Below are positions 1 to 8,450 of a stretch of 32,427 nt of DNA, in pieces. The stretch is from Rikenellaceae bacterium DTU002. Lineage in GTDB: Bacteria; Bacteroidota; Bacteroidia; Bacteroidales; UBA932. Below the pieces are notes generated by a model, which worked only from the letters and a program-made list of their open reading frames with translations, was not told the origin of the DNA and searched no databases. Positions within the stretch are counted from its first letter, which is position 1; every line of letters starts with the position of its first letter. The DNA lies in NCBI GenBank assembly GCA_001512865.1, contig LFSY01000121.1, positions 14,343 to 46,769 on the forward strand, written 5' to 3'. The translations under genes and the position numbers were made by a program.

Positions 1-969
1 GTTTTTTCCAAGGAAGAAGCGGTAGGTTATGGTTCCTTCTTTGGGATCATCCGGGTTGGTATCCCGGTAATCGGCCGACACTTCCAGATAAGAGCAGGTA
101 ACATTGGTATAGACATCTTCCGGTGTGTGACCGGCCGGGGTTTTCAATGTCTGATCAGCAGTATATACCCCGGGAGGTTGTCGGTTTTCATAAAGGAACA
201 AGGCCGGATTGGCCGTCGTGTGCCCGGGAAGATCAATGGACGCTCCGGTAGGATCTGCCACCAGATCTCCTGTATCCATGGAACCCGCCGCTCCCCGGAT
301 CATATTGTCTCCCAGGCGCATCGTGGCCGGAACGTTTTTCAGGACTATGCGCGAAGGTGTAACGGTGACATATTGGTTCAGAGGGGAAACGGCATCGTTC
401 CTGTCAAAGGCAACGGTAACCATAGCCGTCAGTCTTTTCAGATACACGTCAAATTGTTTGTCACTGGCAATATAAACGGGATTTTCACTGCCTGCCTCAT
501 CCGGTGACAACCATCCGAACATGTGGTTTTGGGGCAAACCTTCCGGAGAGGCCTGGAACGTGATGTTCTTCAGATCTGTTATGGTAGGGGCTTCTTCACG
601 CATGTCATAGGGTACATTGGCCACCACGTATACATATCGCATTCCTTCCTGGGGATTCATCACATATATTCCGTTTGCCGGCGGGTTCGGGAAATACCCT
701 GAGGATGTTTCGTCCAGATTCCCGTATACATCATAAAACAGGAAATTGACCTGCGTTTTGTTATTGTAGGCCGTTTGTGCAGATTTTGTACCGTAATCCA
801 CCACTTTGTTGGCCGGAAGATGTACCTTGAAAAAGACTTCTGAATCTGGCTTCGTAACAGGGGGTTCCGGCACGGGTTCTTCCTTCCTGCAGGAAAGTAA
901 TGCCAGTGCCAGTATCGCAGGCAGCAGCCACCCGATGCGTATGAACGTTCTGTTACGGATCTTTTTCAT
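1..969 (-). CDS. Fimbrillin/DUF4906-like surface lipoprotein (partial, C-terminus outside the window)
   Basis: Open minus-strand frame from ATG at 969..967 to the window edge, absent from the ORF track because it has no stop. Reads MKKIRNRTFIRIGWLLPAILALALLSCRKEEPVPEPP (lipobox) ... TCSYLEVSADYRDTNPDDPKEGTITYRFFLGKN, resembling the Mfa/DUF4906 'Y.vyLG.N' motif. Confidence 0.75.
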   Translation of the reverse strand, partial: MKKIRNRTFIRIGWLLPAILALALLSCRKEEPVPEPPVTKPDSEVFFKVHLPANKVVDYGTKSAQTAYNNKTQVNFLFYDVYGNLDETSSGYFPNPPANGIYVMNPQEGMRYVYVVANVPYDMREEAPTITDLKNITFQASPEGLPQNHMFGWLSPDEAGSENPVYIASDKQFDVYLKRLTAMVTVAFDRNDAVSPLNQYVTVTPSRIVLKNVPATMRLGDNMIRGAAGSMDTGDLVADPTGASIDLPGHTTANPALFLYENRQPPGVYTADQTLKTPAGHTPEDVYTNVTCSYLEVSADYRDTNPDDPKEGTITYRFFLGKN

Positions 970-973
970 AGTA

Positions 974-1855
974 TTAATGCAATAAAGCCTCCAGTTCTTC
1001 GGTTTCCCAATTACTGACCTGAATGGTAATATCCATTCCTGTGATCACGATCTCCAGGGGAAGTGTCACATCTCCAACCGTATCCGGGTCTATACCTGCC
1101 TGTCGCATGAGCTGTCCCATGTTTACCCGTTCCAGTGTATTGCCTTCGTTATCATGCAACCCCAGGAATATCCCATCCGGATCATTCCCGCGAAAAATAT
1201 TGAATCTGCTGATAAAAATCCCGGAACTGTCGTAATATGTACCCGCCGGATAATAGGACTGCGGGGGTCCCGACGCTTTCTGCTGCAGGGTATACAACGG
1301 AAACAACCCTTCCAGTACGATCGAGACAGGAGGCTCAGAGGCTTTCGTTGTCAAAAGATGCAGCCCACGTACCAGGATCTTAAAAGCAAGGTGAATTGAG
1401 GAAAAATTTACTGTATCCTGCAATATTTCAAAGGGTGGGACCACAATGTCTTTTCTTCCCAGGTACAGGCTGTCGTTTGTTGTTATGGGGTTTCCCGCAA
1501 GGTATGCGGGATGTGCCAGGCGGAGGCCCTCCAGGGTCCCGGGAGCATCCAGCACCGTATTTTCAAATGCATTGCCTACGGCCACAAGTCCATACCTGCC
1601 CGGTGCAAGGTTAAGTCCTGTGCCGCATGTTCCACATGCATCCAGGCTCACGACCTTTTGCTGAACAAGCCTGTTGTCCTGACCAAACACCAACAAGTGT
1701 ACCTGTTCAATATGTTCAGAGGTTTGGCACACAGTGCCTTCAGGACAGTAGTGGAATATAATGCGCACATTGTCACACTCTTCCGGTGGTTCAAAAATAC
1801 ATCCGGCCAGAAAAGGTGCCAATAAAAATACGAGCTGTATGCTCCTTCGGAACAT
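974..1855 (-). CDS. FimB/Mfa2-like fimbrial anchor lipoprotein
   Basis: Lipobox LVFLLAPFLAGC; 'IEQVHLLVFGQDNRLVQQ' and 'LAPGRYGLVAVGN' are typical of Mfa2/FimB family; located between fimbrillin-like genes. Confidence 0.7.
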   Translation of the reverse strand: MFRRSIQLVFLLAPFLAGCIFEPPEECDNVRIIFHYCPEGTVCQTSEHIEQVHLLVFGQDNRLVQQKVVSLDACGTCGTGLNLAPGRYGLVAVGNAFENTVLDAPGTLEGLRLAHPAYLAGNPITTNDSLYLGRKDIVVPPFEILQDTVNFSSIHLAFKILVRGLHLLTTKASEPPVSIVLEGLFPLYTLQQKASGPPQSYYPAGTYYDSSGIFISRFNIFRGNDPDGIFLGLHDNEGNTLERVNMGQLMRQAGIDPDTVGDVTLPLEIVITGMDITIQVSNWETEELEALLH

Positions 1856-1860
1856 ATCTG

Positions 1861-2946
1861 CTACTGGTAAACAGGATCCAGGTTCACTTCCGACCAGTTA
1901 CCTACGGTAATGCTTACGTCAAAGGTGACATTCTCCCCAACGGGATCTTCCGAGCCGCGGCCCACGACAATGTTTACATTGTAGAGTTTCCCCGACTGCC
2001 AGTTGGAGAATGTGCTTCCCGCACCATCCTTAAACCCTATCACGCGGACAAAACGTAATTTCATCAGATTGTCATTCGCATTCTTGGCTTTATACCTGAC
2101 CACGATCTCGGGAGGGGTCAAGGGAAAGAACTGATAGGCGAACACTTTGCTGGTAACCAGTCCCGAAGCACTGTAATCGTACATGTTTGGATAATACTCA
2201 GCGGCGAACTTCGGCTGATCAATAGTATAAGAATCTTCCAGCGATCCCTGGGCATTGAGCCCGCCACCCACATTGCCGAAAGTACTGGTTTCGTAAAAAT
2301 TCCTGATATATACCCCTTCAAATGTCACTTCTTTGATGGCTGTGTTGTCATAAGCCAGGGTAATCTGAAAACGGGACACCAGCGGGTTTAGCGTAACAGC
2401 GGCGGATAATCTGGTCACATTTCCATCCTGGGCTGAACTGATGGCAGCTTCTCCGTACAAGACCAGTTCGGTGGGATCGTTGTCGTATTGGATGTCGTTG
2501 ACAAGGGATATTACATCATTATACGTTTCCACAGCTTTAAGAACGTCATCCATATCCCCGGTGAAATTGGCTGATTTGGGATTACCTACGATCTGCACCT
2601 TCGAAGCCAGCTTGTATATATTATTGAGCCTGTAACCTGCTTTCAGGGCGGCAATGTCCAGCAGGGGATTGGCTGCATCAGGCGTGGTTGCCACGGGAAT
2701 AATATGCTTCATGGACCCGTCGGGTGCAGAAATGAAAATATACACTTTCAGAGGGGTGGCAAATTTGGATCCGTCGGTAATAGCCGTATCTGCGATGGCT
2801 TTGGTTGTTGGGGCAAAATTGCTTTCATCCAGCCTTATGTAAAGGCTCTGTGAGTAATCCTCCTGGTTTTCGGGAGGCAGTTCGTTCTTCTGGCAGGAGG
2901 CGATCATCAGGATCGCGGCAAGGCCTGCAAATACAATTTTCTTCAT
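1861..2946 (-). CDS. Fimbrillin (Mfa1-like) family lipoprotein
   Basis: MKKIVFAGLAAILMIASCQKNE lipoprotein signal; 'VKVYIFISAPDGSMKHI'-type and 'FQWQ/NWQSGKLYNVNIVVG' fimbrillin-like segments; 'VTVGNWSEVNLDPVYQ' C-terminus. Confidence 0.7.
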   Translation of the reverse strand: MKKIVFAGLAAILMIASCQKNELPPENQEDYSQSLYIRLDESNFAPTTKAIADTAITDGSKFATPLKVYIFISAPDGSMKHIIPVATTPDAANPLLDIAALKAGYRLNNIYKLASKVQIVGNPKSANFTGDMDDVLKAVETYNDVISLVNDIQYDNDPTELVLYGEAAISSAQDGNVTRLSAAVTLNPLVSRFQITLAYDNTAIKEVTFEGVYIRNFYETSTFGNVGGGLNAQGSLEDSYTIDQPKFAAEYYPNMYDYSASGLVTSKVFAYQFFPLTPPEIVVRYKAKNANDNLMKLRFVRVIGFKDGAGSTFSNWQSGKLYNVNIVVGRGSEDPVGENVTFDVSITVGNWSEVNLDPVYQ

Positions 2947-2959
2947 GATTGATGGGTTT

Positions 2960-2994
2960 GTTTGTTGTTTGTTGTTTGTTGTTTGTTGTTTGTC
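2960..2994. repeat. Tandem heptanucleotide repeat (GTTTGTT)x4 + GTTTGTC
   Basis: Read directly: gtttgtt gtttgtt gtttgtt gtttgtt gtttgtc at 2960-2994, 14-48 nt upstream of the minus-strand start at 2946. Confidence 0.95.
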
Positions 2995-3135
2995 TATTGT
3001 TTCTGATTGATGTTGTATTCATGATCATTTGATAAAGAATACCAGCGTGAACCCTGCCTTCGTGGGGCCAATGTAGTGTCTGGTACCGCGTCCCAGAGAG
3101 GGTCCGCAGGGATGCGTGGCGATGGTCTTGTAAAC

Positions 3136-3792
3136 ATGAAAAACAGAATACTTTTTGCCTTTGTGATTGGGACATTAATCACACATTCCTGTTCCGGGAT
3201 ACTGGGAAGCGGGAAAGCCGTTGAGGAAACGCGGACTGTTTCGGGTATATATAAGGGTATCAGCGTCGAAAGGGCCATCCGGGTGCATCTGTCAGACAAT
3301 GTGTCCGACATCCATGTCAGGGCAGATGAACTGTTTATGCCTTTTCTGGATATCTATATCAACGAACAGGATATCCTTGTCATTAAGTATTCCAAAAACA
3401 TGATCGGATATTCTTCCGTCACTACCGAGGTAACCGTTCCCTGCCACCCCCTTCTGACAACATTCGAAGCTTCCGGGGCATCCAGGATTGACGCTACATG
3501 CGATCTGGCCCTGAACACTGCATCGTTTGAAGCCAGCGGGGCTTCGTTATTCAGTTTCACGGGCAGTGCCGTTGATTGTGAGATCATCCTGAGCGGGGCT
3601 TCCCGTTTTGAAGGATTTGATTTTACGGCAGTCGTCCTGGATTGCGAACTGTCAGGAGCCAGCCGCCTGGACATAACCTGCACCGGATCCATGAAAGTAG
3701 AAGCCTCGGGTGCCAGCAAGGTAAATTACAAAGGAGATTGCATCATCACGTCCATTGATACTTCAGGAGGGTCCGAAGTTAACAAGAAATAA
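3136..3792 (+). CDS. Head GIN (DUF2807-like) domain lipoprotein
   Basis: MKNRILFAFVIGTLITHSCSG lipoprotein signal; 'RTVSGIYKGISVERAIRVHLSD' start and repeated 'SGAS' strands (EASGASRID, EASGASLFS, LSGASRFEG, LSGASRLDI, EASGASKVNY) typical of GIN beta-helix. Confidence 0.85.
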   Translation: MKNRILFAFVIGTLITHSCSGILGSGKAVEETRTVSGIYKGISVERAIRVHLSDNVSDIHVRADELFMPFLDIYINEQDILVIKYSKNMIGYSSVTTEVTVPCHPLLTTFEASGASRIDATCDLALNTASFEASGASLFSFTGSAVDCEIILSGASRFEGFDFTAVVLDCELSGASRLDITCTGSMKVEASGASKVNYKGDCIITSIDTSGGSEVNKK

Positions 3793-3878
3793 CCTGCCTG
3801 TTTGTCTTTTATGGCAAGGTTACGAAAATACCGACAGATTTCTTTTCCTGCGGATAGATCTCTGTCTAAGTAAATGTG

Positions 3879-3886
3879 TATTTTTG
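3879..3886 (+). promoter_or_regulatory. Putative Bacteroidetes -7 element TATTTTTG
   Basis: Exact TAnnTTTG match 22 nt upstream of ATG 3908; no clear -33 TTTG seen. Confidence 0.45.
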
Positions 3887-3907
3887 CATCCAATCATTCT
3901 GGACCAT

Positions 3908-4207
3908 ATGACTTCGGATACACGCGGCCTGTATAAGAACAATACCCTGGAAACCACAAAGGAGTTCCGCTGCAACACTTGCGGCGATGTTTTCAGGATT
4001 CGGGAAGGGACTTCGGCACTGGGAATTAATTATTATTGTTCTGTCTGCGGAAGAAATTATTTCCGCCGACACACCGACCCCAAGACCATAGGCTATTTCC
4101 TGTGCGAATGCGGTGGTGCATTGCACAATTATCTTACGTTTGCAGTCTGTCCCAAATGTGGAAGCCAGGACGTAAGTGCCCCGGTCCGGGAAGAAATCGG
4201 GAAATAA
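3908..4207 (+). CDS. Small zinc-ribbon protein (four CxxC-type knuckles)
   Basis: In-frame ATG at 3908; MTSDTRGLYKNNTLETTKEFRCNTCGDVF...YYCSVCGRNYF...FLCECGG...AVCPKCGSQD. Confidence 0.65.
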   Translation: MTSDTRGLYKNNTLETTKEFRCNTCGDVFRIREGTSALGINYYCSVCGRNYFRRHTDPKTIGYFLCECGGALHNYLTFAVCPKCGSQDVSAPVREEIGK

Positions 4208-4209
4208 TC

Positions 4210-4740
4210 CTAATGATGGTGGTCGTGTTCGGCCTCCATCCCTTCTTCATATGTTTTGTGAATGGTTCCGAAAGGATGTTCCGGCGGGGTATAGATCGAA
4301 TATATTTTCAAAGGTTCATCCCCTGTATTGATCACATTGTGCCATTTGCCGGCAGGAATAAAAATGGCAAAATCGTCTTCCACATCTTCCCGAAAGTTCA
4401 GATTTTCTTCTTCATCTCCCATGACAACAATGCCCCTGCCCGATTCTATCCGTAAAAACTGATCTGTTCCCGGATGCTTTTCCAGTCCGATTTCTTCCCC
4501 CGGGGCCAGGCTCATCAGCGTCATCTGCATGTGTGTCCCGGTCCACAAAGCCTGACGGTACAGCTCATTCTGCAGGGTGTGGGCTTCTATGTCAAATACA
4601 AACGGGTCCGGACCATAATCGCGGAACACGACTACAGGGGCCTCTTCGGCAACCGGGACAACATTTTGTTTAACAGGACAGTTACAGGAAATCATCAACA
4701 GCAGCAGGGCCGTCGATGCAAATGTTACGACAGTTTTCAT
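4210..4740 (-). CDS. Cupin-domain lipoprotein
   Basis: Lipobox LLLMISC; cupin motifs 'PGEEIGLEKHPGTDQFLRIESGRG' and 'FAIFIPAGKWHNVINTGDEPLKIYSIYTPPEHP'; His-rich tail EHDHHH. Confidence 0.85.
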   Translation of the reverse strand: MKTVVTFASTALLLLMISCNCPVKQNVVPVAEEAPVVVFRDYGPDPFVFDIEAHTLQNELYRQALWTGTHMQMTLMSLAPGEEIGLEKHPGTDQFLRIESGRGIVVMGDEEENLNFREDVEDDFAIFIPAGKWHNVINTGDEPLKIYSIYTPPEHPFGTIHKTYEEGMEAEHDHHH

Positions 4741-4792
4741 ATTGAAAAAGTTAAGGGTTAGTATCCAATCTGTTAAAGTTAATAATTTTTTC

Positions 4793-4800
4793 TATTTTTG
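4793..4800 (+). promoter_or_regulatory. Putative -7 element TATTTTTG
   Basis: Exact TAnnTTTG, 26 nt upstream of ATG 4826. Confidence 0.5.
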
Positions 4801-4825
4801 GGTAAGCTCAACGACTATAAATATC

Positions 4826-5239
4826 ATGAAAATTCTACTTGTTGCGTTTTTTGTGCTTTCGGGGATCGTCACAATTCCCGGAGCCGATGATCCGGTAATT
4901 CCTTACAGGACAGGGTCAAAGTTATTTTTTGTAAACCGTGTCGAAAATTTCGTGGAAGGAACAAAAGAGGTTGGTGAAAAGTATTCCGCGGCTGACTGGA
5001 TAGAGTCTCATAAATATTTAGGCAAACTGATCAAAGAATATTCGGACTATTACCCTTCCCTGAGTCAGGAAAGAAAGAGCCGCGTTAACAAAGCTTTGGG
5101 AAAATACATCGGAATGACCATGAAAGCCGGGATCCATGTATCGATTGACGTTTTAAAGGAAATCTACCACAGGGCACCTGCAGTCCTGGAGGGGATTTAC
5201 GAGGGGACCGGGTTGAAAGACTTCCTGAACCCCCAATAG
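4826..5239 (+). CDS. Secreted/periplasmic helical protein of unknown function (DUF6565-like at most)
   Basis: In-frame MKILLVAFFVLSGIVTIPGA signal peptide; helical 'SAADWIESHKYLGKLIKEYSDYYPSLSQERKSRVNKALGKYIGM' segment. Confidence 0.6.
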   Translation: MKILLVAFFVLSGIVTIPGADDPVIPYRTGSKLFFVNRVENFVEGTKEVGEKYSAADWIESHKYLGKLIKEYSDYYPSLSQERKSRVNKALGKYIGMTMKAGIHVSIDVLKEIYHRAPAVLEGIYEGTGLKDFLNPQ

Positions 5240-5246
5240 GCATCCC

Positions 5247-5825
5247 ATGGACAGGAAGCAGATCTATACGGTTCCCAACCTTTTGAGTTTTTACAGGTTG
5301 CTGGCCTTTCCGCTCATCCTGTGGTTTATTATCTCGGGAAAAGAGCGTCTTTTTGCAATCTTCCTGATCATTAACCTGGTGACAGACTTCCTGGATGGCT
5401 TGATAGCCAGGGTTTTCAATCAGGAAACAGCACTGGGAGCCAAACTCGATTCTTTTGCCGATGATCTCACTTACGTTCTTGCCTTTACCGGCCTTTTTGT
5501 TTTCAGGGGAGACGTTTTAAGGCCCCATCTGATCAGTTTTGTGATCTTTATAGGATTTCTTGTCGGCTCTGTGGTCCTGGCGCTCATAAAATTCAGGACT
5601 ACTCCCAGTTTTCATCTGTATTCCACAAAGATAGGCGGATACATCCAGGCCGCTTTTTTCATATGCCTGTTTACCATCGGATTTATTCCTGCAGTATACT
5701 ACATAATGATCTTGTGGGGGATTCTGTCTGCCGTTGAACACATGATCATCCAGCTGATCATTCCCGAAATGCGTTCCAATGTCAGGGGGCTGTACTGGGT
5801 ACTTAAAGAAAAAAAGAAATCATGA
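5247..5825 (+). CDS. CDP-alcohol phosphatidyltransferase family protein
   Basis: Complete signature D(x)2DG(x)2AR(x)8G(x)3D(x)3D: DFLDGLIARVFNQETALGAKLDSFAD; multiple TM helices. Confidence 0.92.
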   Translation: MDRKQIYTVPNLLSFYRLLAFPLILWFIISGKERLFAIFLIINLVTDFLDGLIARVFNQETALGAKLDSFADDLTYVLAFTGLFVFRGDVLRPHLISFVIFIGFLVGSVVLALIKFRTTPSFHLYSTKIGGYIQAAFFICLFTIGFIPAVYYIMILWGILSAVEHMIIQLIIPEMRSNVRGLYWVLKEKKKS

Positions 5826-6619
5826 TCTTCCATTCCGCATTTGAATATGTCTATCTGTGGCTGCCCCTTATCGGGTTCATTGTGGGATTCCTGGGATCCC
5901 TGACAGGCGGTGGCGGCGGATTCATTTTCATCCCCTTGCTGACCATCCTTTTCAAGGTGCCTCCCCAGATCGCCATAGCCAGTTCCCTGGCGGCCACACT
6001 GCCTATCTGCCTTGCCGGGGCATACGGTCACTACAGAAAGAAGAACCTGGACTTTCGCATAGGACTGATCTTTGCCGGGGCCGGGATTTTCGGGGCACTG
6101 CTTGGGGCCAATATCGCCAATGTGATGACAGCCCGTCAGCTGCGAGTCAGTTTTGGGATCTATTCCATCCTGATCGCTATCAGTATGTATTTGGGCCAGC
6201 GCAAGGACAACAAAGCGATTGCAAACGGAGACAGTCCGCGGGAATTTTCAAAAGCCGGTAAATATTCCAGAAGTACTGTGTACGGCTTTCTCTCGGGTAT
6301 AATAACAGCCACATTCGGCACCAGCGGATCCGCACCCATCCTGGCCGGCCTGATGAGCATTCGCATGCCGTTGAAACTTGTCCTGGGAACTTCATTACTG
6401 GTTGTCTTCGTTAATACCTGTTCGGCCCTCGGAGCTCATTTCCTGGTGGGTAAAATTGACCTGACCCTGGTATATTTCCTTGCCTCCGGATCTGTCATAG
6501 GAGCCTTGCTCGGCCCCAGGCTTCTGGCCAACATTAAGGTTGACAGGGCCGAGGGACAGGTGCGTTTCTGGTATGCCCTGGGCATGGTCGTCTCTGGTGT
6601 CCTGATGATCGTTATTTAA
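5822..6619 (+). CDS. Sulfite exporter TauE/SafE family membrane protein
   Basis: 'FIVGFLGSLTGGGGGFIFIPLLTILFKVPPQIAIASSLAAT' and second half 'GIITATFGTSGSAPILAGLMSIRMPLKLVLGTSLLVVF'; starts in an ATGA overlap with the preceding gene. Confidence 0.9.
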   Translation: MIFHSAFEYVYLWLPLIGFIVGFLGSLTGGGGGFIFIPLLTILFKVPPQIAIASSLAATLPICLAGAYGHYRKKNLDFRIGLIFAGAGIFGALLGANIANVMTARQLRVSFGIYSILIAISMYLGQRKDNKAIANGDSPREFSKAGKYSRSTVYGFLSGIITATFGTSGSAPILAGLMSIRMPLKLVLGTSLLVVFVNTCSALGAHFLVGKIDLTLVYFLASGSVIGALLGPRLLANIKVDRAEGQVRFWYALGMVVSGVLMIVI

Positions 6620-6630
6620 ATTTTACGGTT

Positions 6631-7362
6631 ATGATCCGTACACTATATATGATCATTCTGGCATACTTCCTGACAGGAGGCATTGCTTTTTATGTCATTG
6701 GGAAGAAAAAAACCCGGGAAGAGGCCAGGCACAACCGCATTAAATTCTTCGCATATTTTGTTATCATCAACGGTGTCTTTCTGAGTATCGTCATTCAGCC
6801 TGTTGTTTTCAGGATCCTTGCGGGTATCATCGTGGTCACGGGGTTTTATGAATTGGTGACACTTTTTCGCAACTCCGGTTACCTGAAAAAAAGATTTTTC
6901 CTTTTATCCCTTTGTTCCTACTGCCTGTTGTCGGCGGGATTTATCTGTTTCAGCAATCTGGAAAGGAACTGGATACTTTTTACGTTCATCATTCTTTCTG
7001 TATTTGACAGTTTCAGTCAGATTGCCGGACAGCTTTTCGGAAGACACAAGATCGCTTCCAAAACCAGTCCCAATAAAACCCTGGAAGGACTTGTGGGAGG
7101 GATCGTGATGTCTCTGGTCACTTCTTTTCTTATCAGGGATCTTGTAGGCTTCGGCATAAGAACTGTCCTGTTGCTCACTGCCGGAGTGATCGTATGGGCC
7201 TTTCTGGGTGATCTGGCCGCATCCTTTTATAAAAGGCGATACAACGTAAAAGATTTTTCCCGCCTGATTCCCGGGCACGGAGGGATCCTGGACCGTTTTG
7301 ACAGCCTGATCGCCTGCGGCGCCTGGATGTTTTTTGTTGCCTGTCTGATCAACGTAACCTGA
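6631..7362 (+). CDS. Phosphatidate cytidylyltransferase (CdsA-like)
   Basis: C-terminal CDS signature 'SFYKRRYNVKDFSRLIPGHGGILDRFDS'; polytopic; 'DSFSQIAGQLFGRHKIASKTSPNKTLEGLVGG'. Confidence 0.92.
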   Translation: MIRTLYMIILAYFLTGGIAFYVIGKKKTREEARHNRIKFFAYFVIINGVFLSIVIQPVVFRILAGIIVVTGFYELVTLFRNSGYLKKRFFLLSLCSYCLLSAGFICFSNLERNWILFTFIILSVFDSFSQIAGQLFGRHKIASKTSPNKTLEGLVGGIVMSLVTSFLIRDLVGFGIRTVLLLTAGVIVWAFLGDLAASFYKRRYNVKDFSRLIPGHGGILDRFDSLIACGAWMFFVACLINVT

Positions 7363-7470
7363 GCCCGGTATACACCCACGCTCTTTATTTATACCGATTG
7401 CTGCAGCTCCGGGCGCATGCAAATCGCGTTTTCATTTTGCAGAGTAAAAAGAAATGGATATTTTTATTTT

Positions 7471-8439
7471 ATGAAAAAGTATTCCCTGACGGCAGTCCCC
7501 GTGTTACTGCCATTTATTCTTCTCATTTCAGGGTGCAGCATCCCTGTGCTTCCTGAGCTCGAAACAGCTGCGGTATCCCAAACGGGCACCACGTCACTTA
7601 CCTGTGGCGGCACGGTTCTCACCGACGGGGGTGCGCCTGTGTTGGCCCGTGGAGTCTGCTGGAGTACCGCTACCGGTCCTTCCGTTGACCTGCCCACCAA
7701 AACAAACAACGGTTCCGGGACAGGATCCTTTACCAGTTCAGTTACGGGTCTTGCCCCCAACACCACCTACTATATCAGGGCCTATGCCTCCAACGAGGCA
7801 GGCACTGCTTACGGAAACCAGATCACTGCCACCACCCTGCCCGCCAATGCATCGCTCACCACCTCACAGGCAAGCCAGATCACTTCCTTTGGAGCCATTA
7901 GCGGAGGAAACATTGCCGATGACGGAGGCTCTGCCGTCACGCTGCGCGGCGTCTGCTGGAGCACAGCTACCGGACCCACTGCAGATCTGCCCTCCCGGAC
8001 ACAGGACGGCACGGGAAAAGGAGCCTTTGTCAGTACCCTGACAGGCCTGTCTTCCAGGACCACTTATTATGTAAGGGCTTATGCCACCAACGCTGCCGGG
8101 ACCGCATACGGACAACAGATCATGGTGGAGACGCCGGCCAGCGTTTCGCTATCGGCAACCACCCTGACTGTCCTGGCTGCTGAAAGCCAGAACAATGACA
8201 TTGTGATCAACTCTTACGGTCCCTGGACGGCCCAGGTAACAGGGAACACTCCCTGGATCACCCTTATCTCAATAACGGGAGAGGCGGGATCTTCCACATT
8301 CTTTTTCGCGATGGCTGAAAACGACACGAGGGCTGACCGCACGGGGATCATCAGGATCACATGCCAGGACATGTCTGCCGATATCACCGTGAACCAGCTT
8401 CGTGCAGGAGGCTATATGGACGACGGAGATCTCTTTTAA
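7471..8439 (+). CDS. Lipoprotein with two Fn3-like repeats and a C-terminal BACON domain
   Basis: MKKYSLTAVPVLLPFILLISGC lipobox; two copies of 'RGVCWSTATGP..DLP.(K/R)T..G.G.G.F.S..TGL...TTYY(I/V)RAYA.N.AGTAYG.QI'; then 'LTVLAAESQNNDIVINSYGPWTAQVTGNTPWITL...RTGIIRITCQDMSADITVNQ' (BACON). Confidence 0.85.
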   Translation: MKKYSLTAVPVLLPFILLISGCSIPVLPELETAAVSQTGTTSLTCGGTVLTDGGAPVLARGVCWSTATGPSVDLPTKTNNGSGTGSFTSSVTGLAPNTTYYIRAYASNEAGTAYGNQITATTLPANASLTTSQASQITSFGAISGGNIADDGGSAVTLRGVCWSTATGPTADLPSRTQDGTGKGAFVSTLTGLSSRTTYYVRAYATNAAGTAYGQQIMVETPASVSLSATTLTVLAAESQNNDIVINSYGPWTAQVTGNTPWITLISITGEAGSSTFFFAMAENDTRADRTGIIRITCQDMSADITVNQLRAGGYMDDGDLF

Positions 8440-8450
8440 TGAAGCATGCC

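Noticed and set aside
127-507. Plus-strand ORFs at the left end (127..507, 209..475)
   Set aside because: Antisense to the open fimbrillin-like frame that runs 969->1 and has a clear lipoprotein signal.
6904-7422. Minus-strand 172-aa ORF opposite the CdsA-like gene
   Set aside because: Antisense to a gene with an exact CDS signature; no motif in the minus frame.
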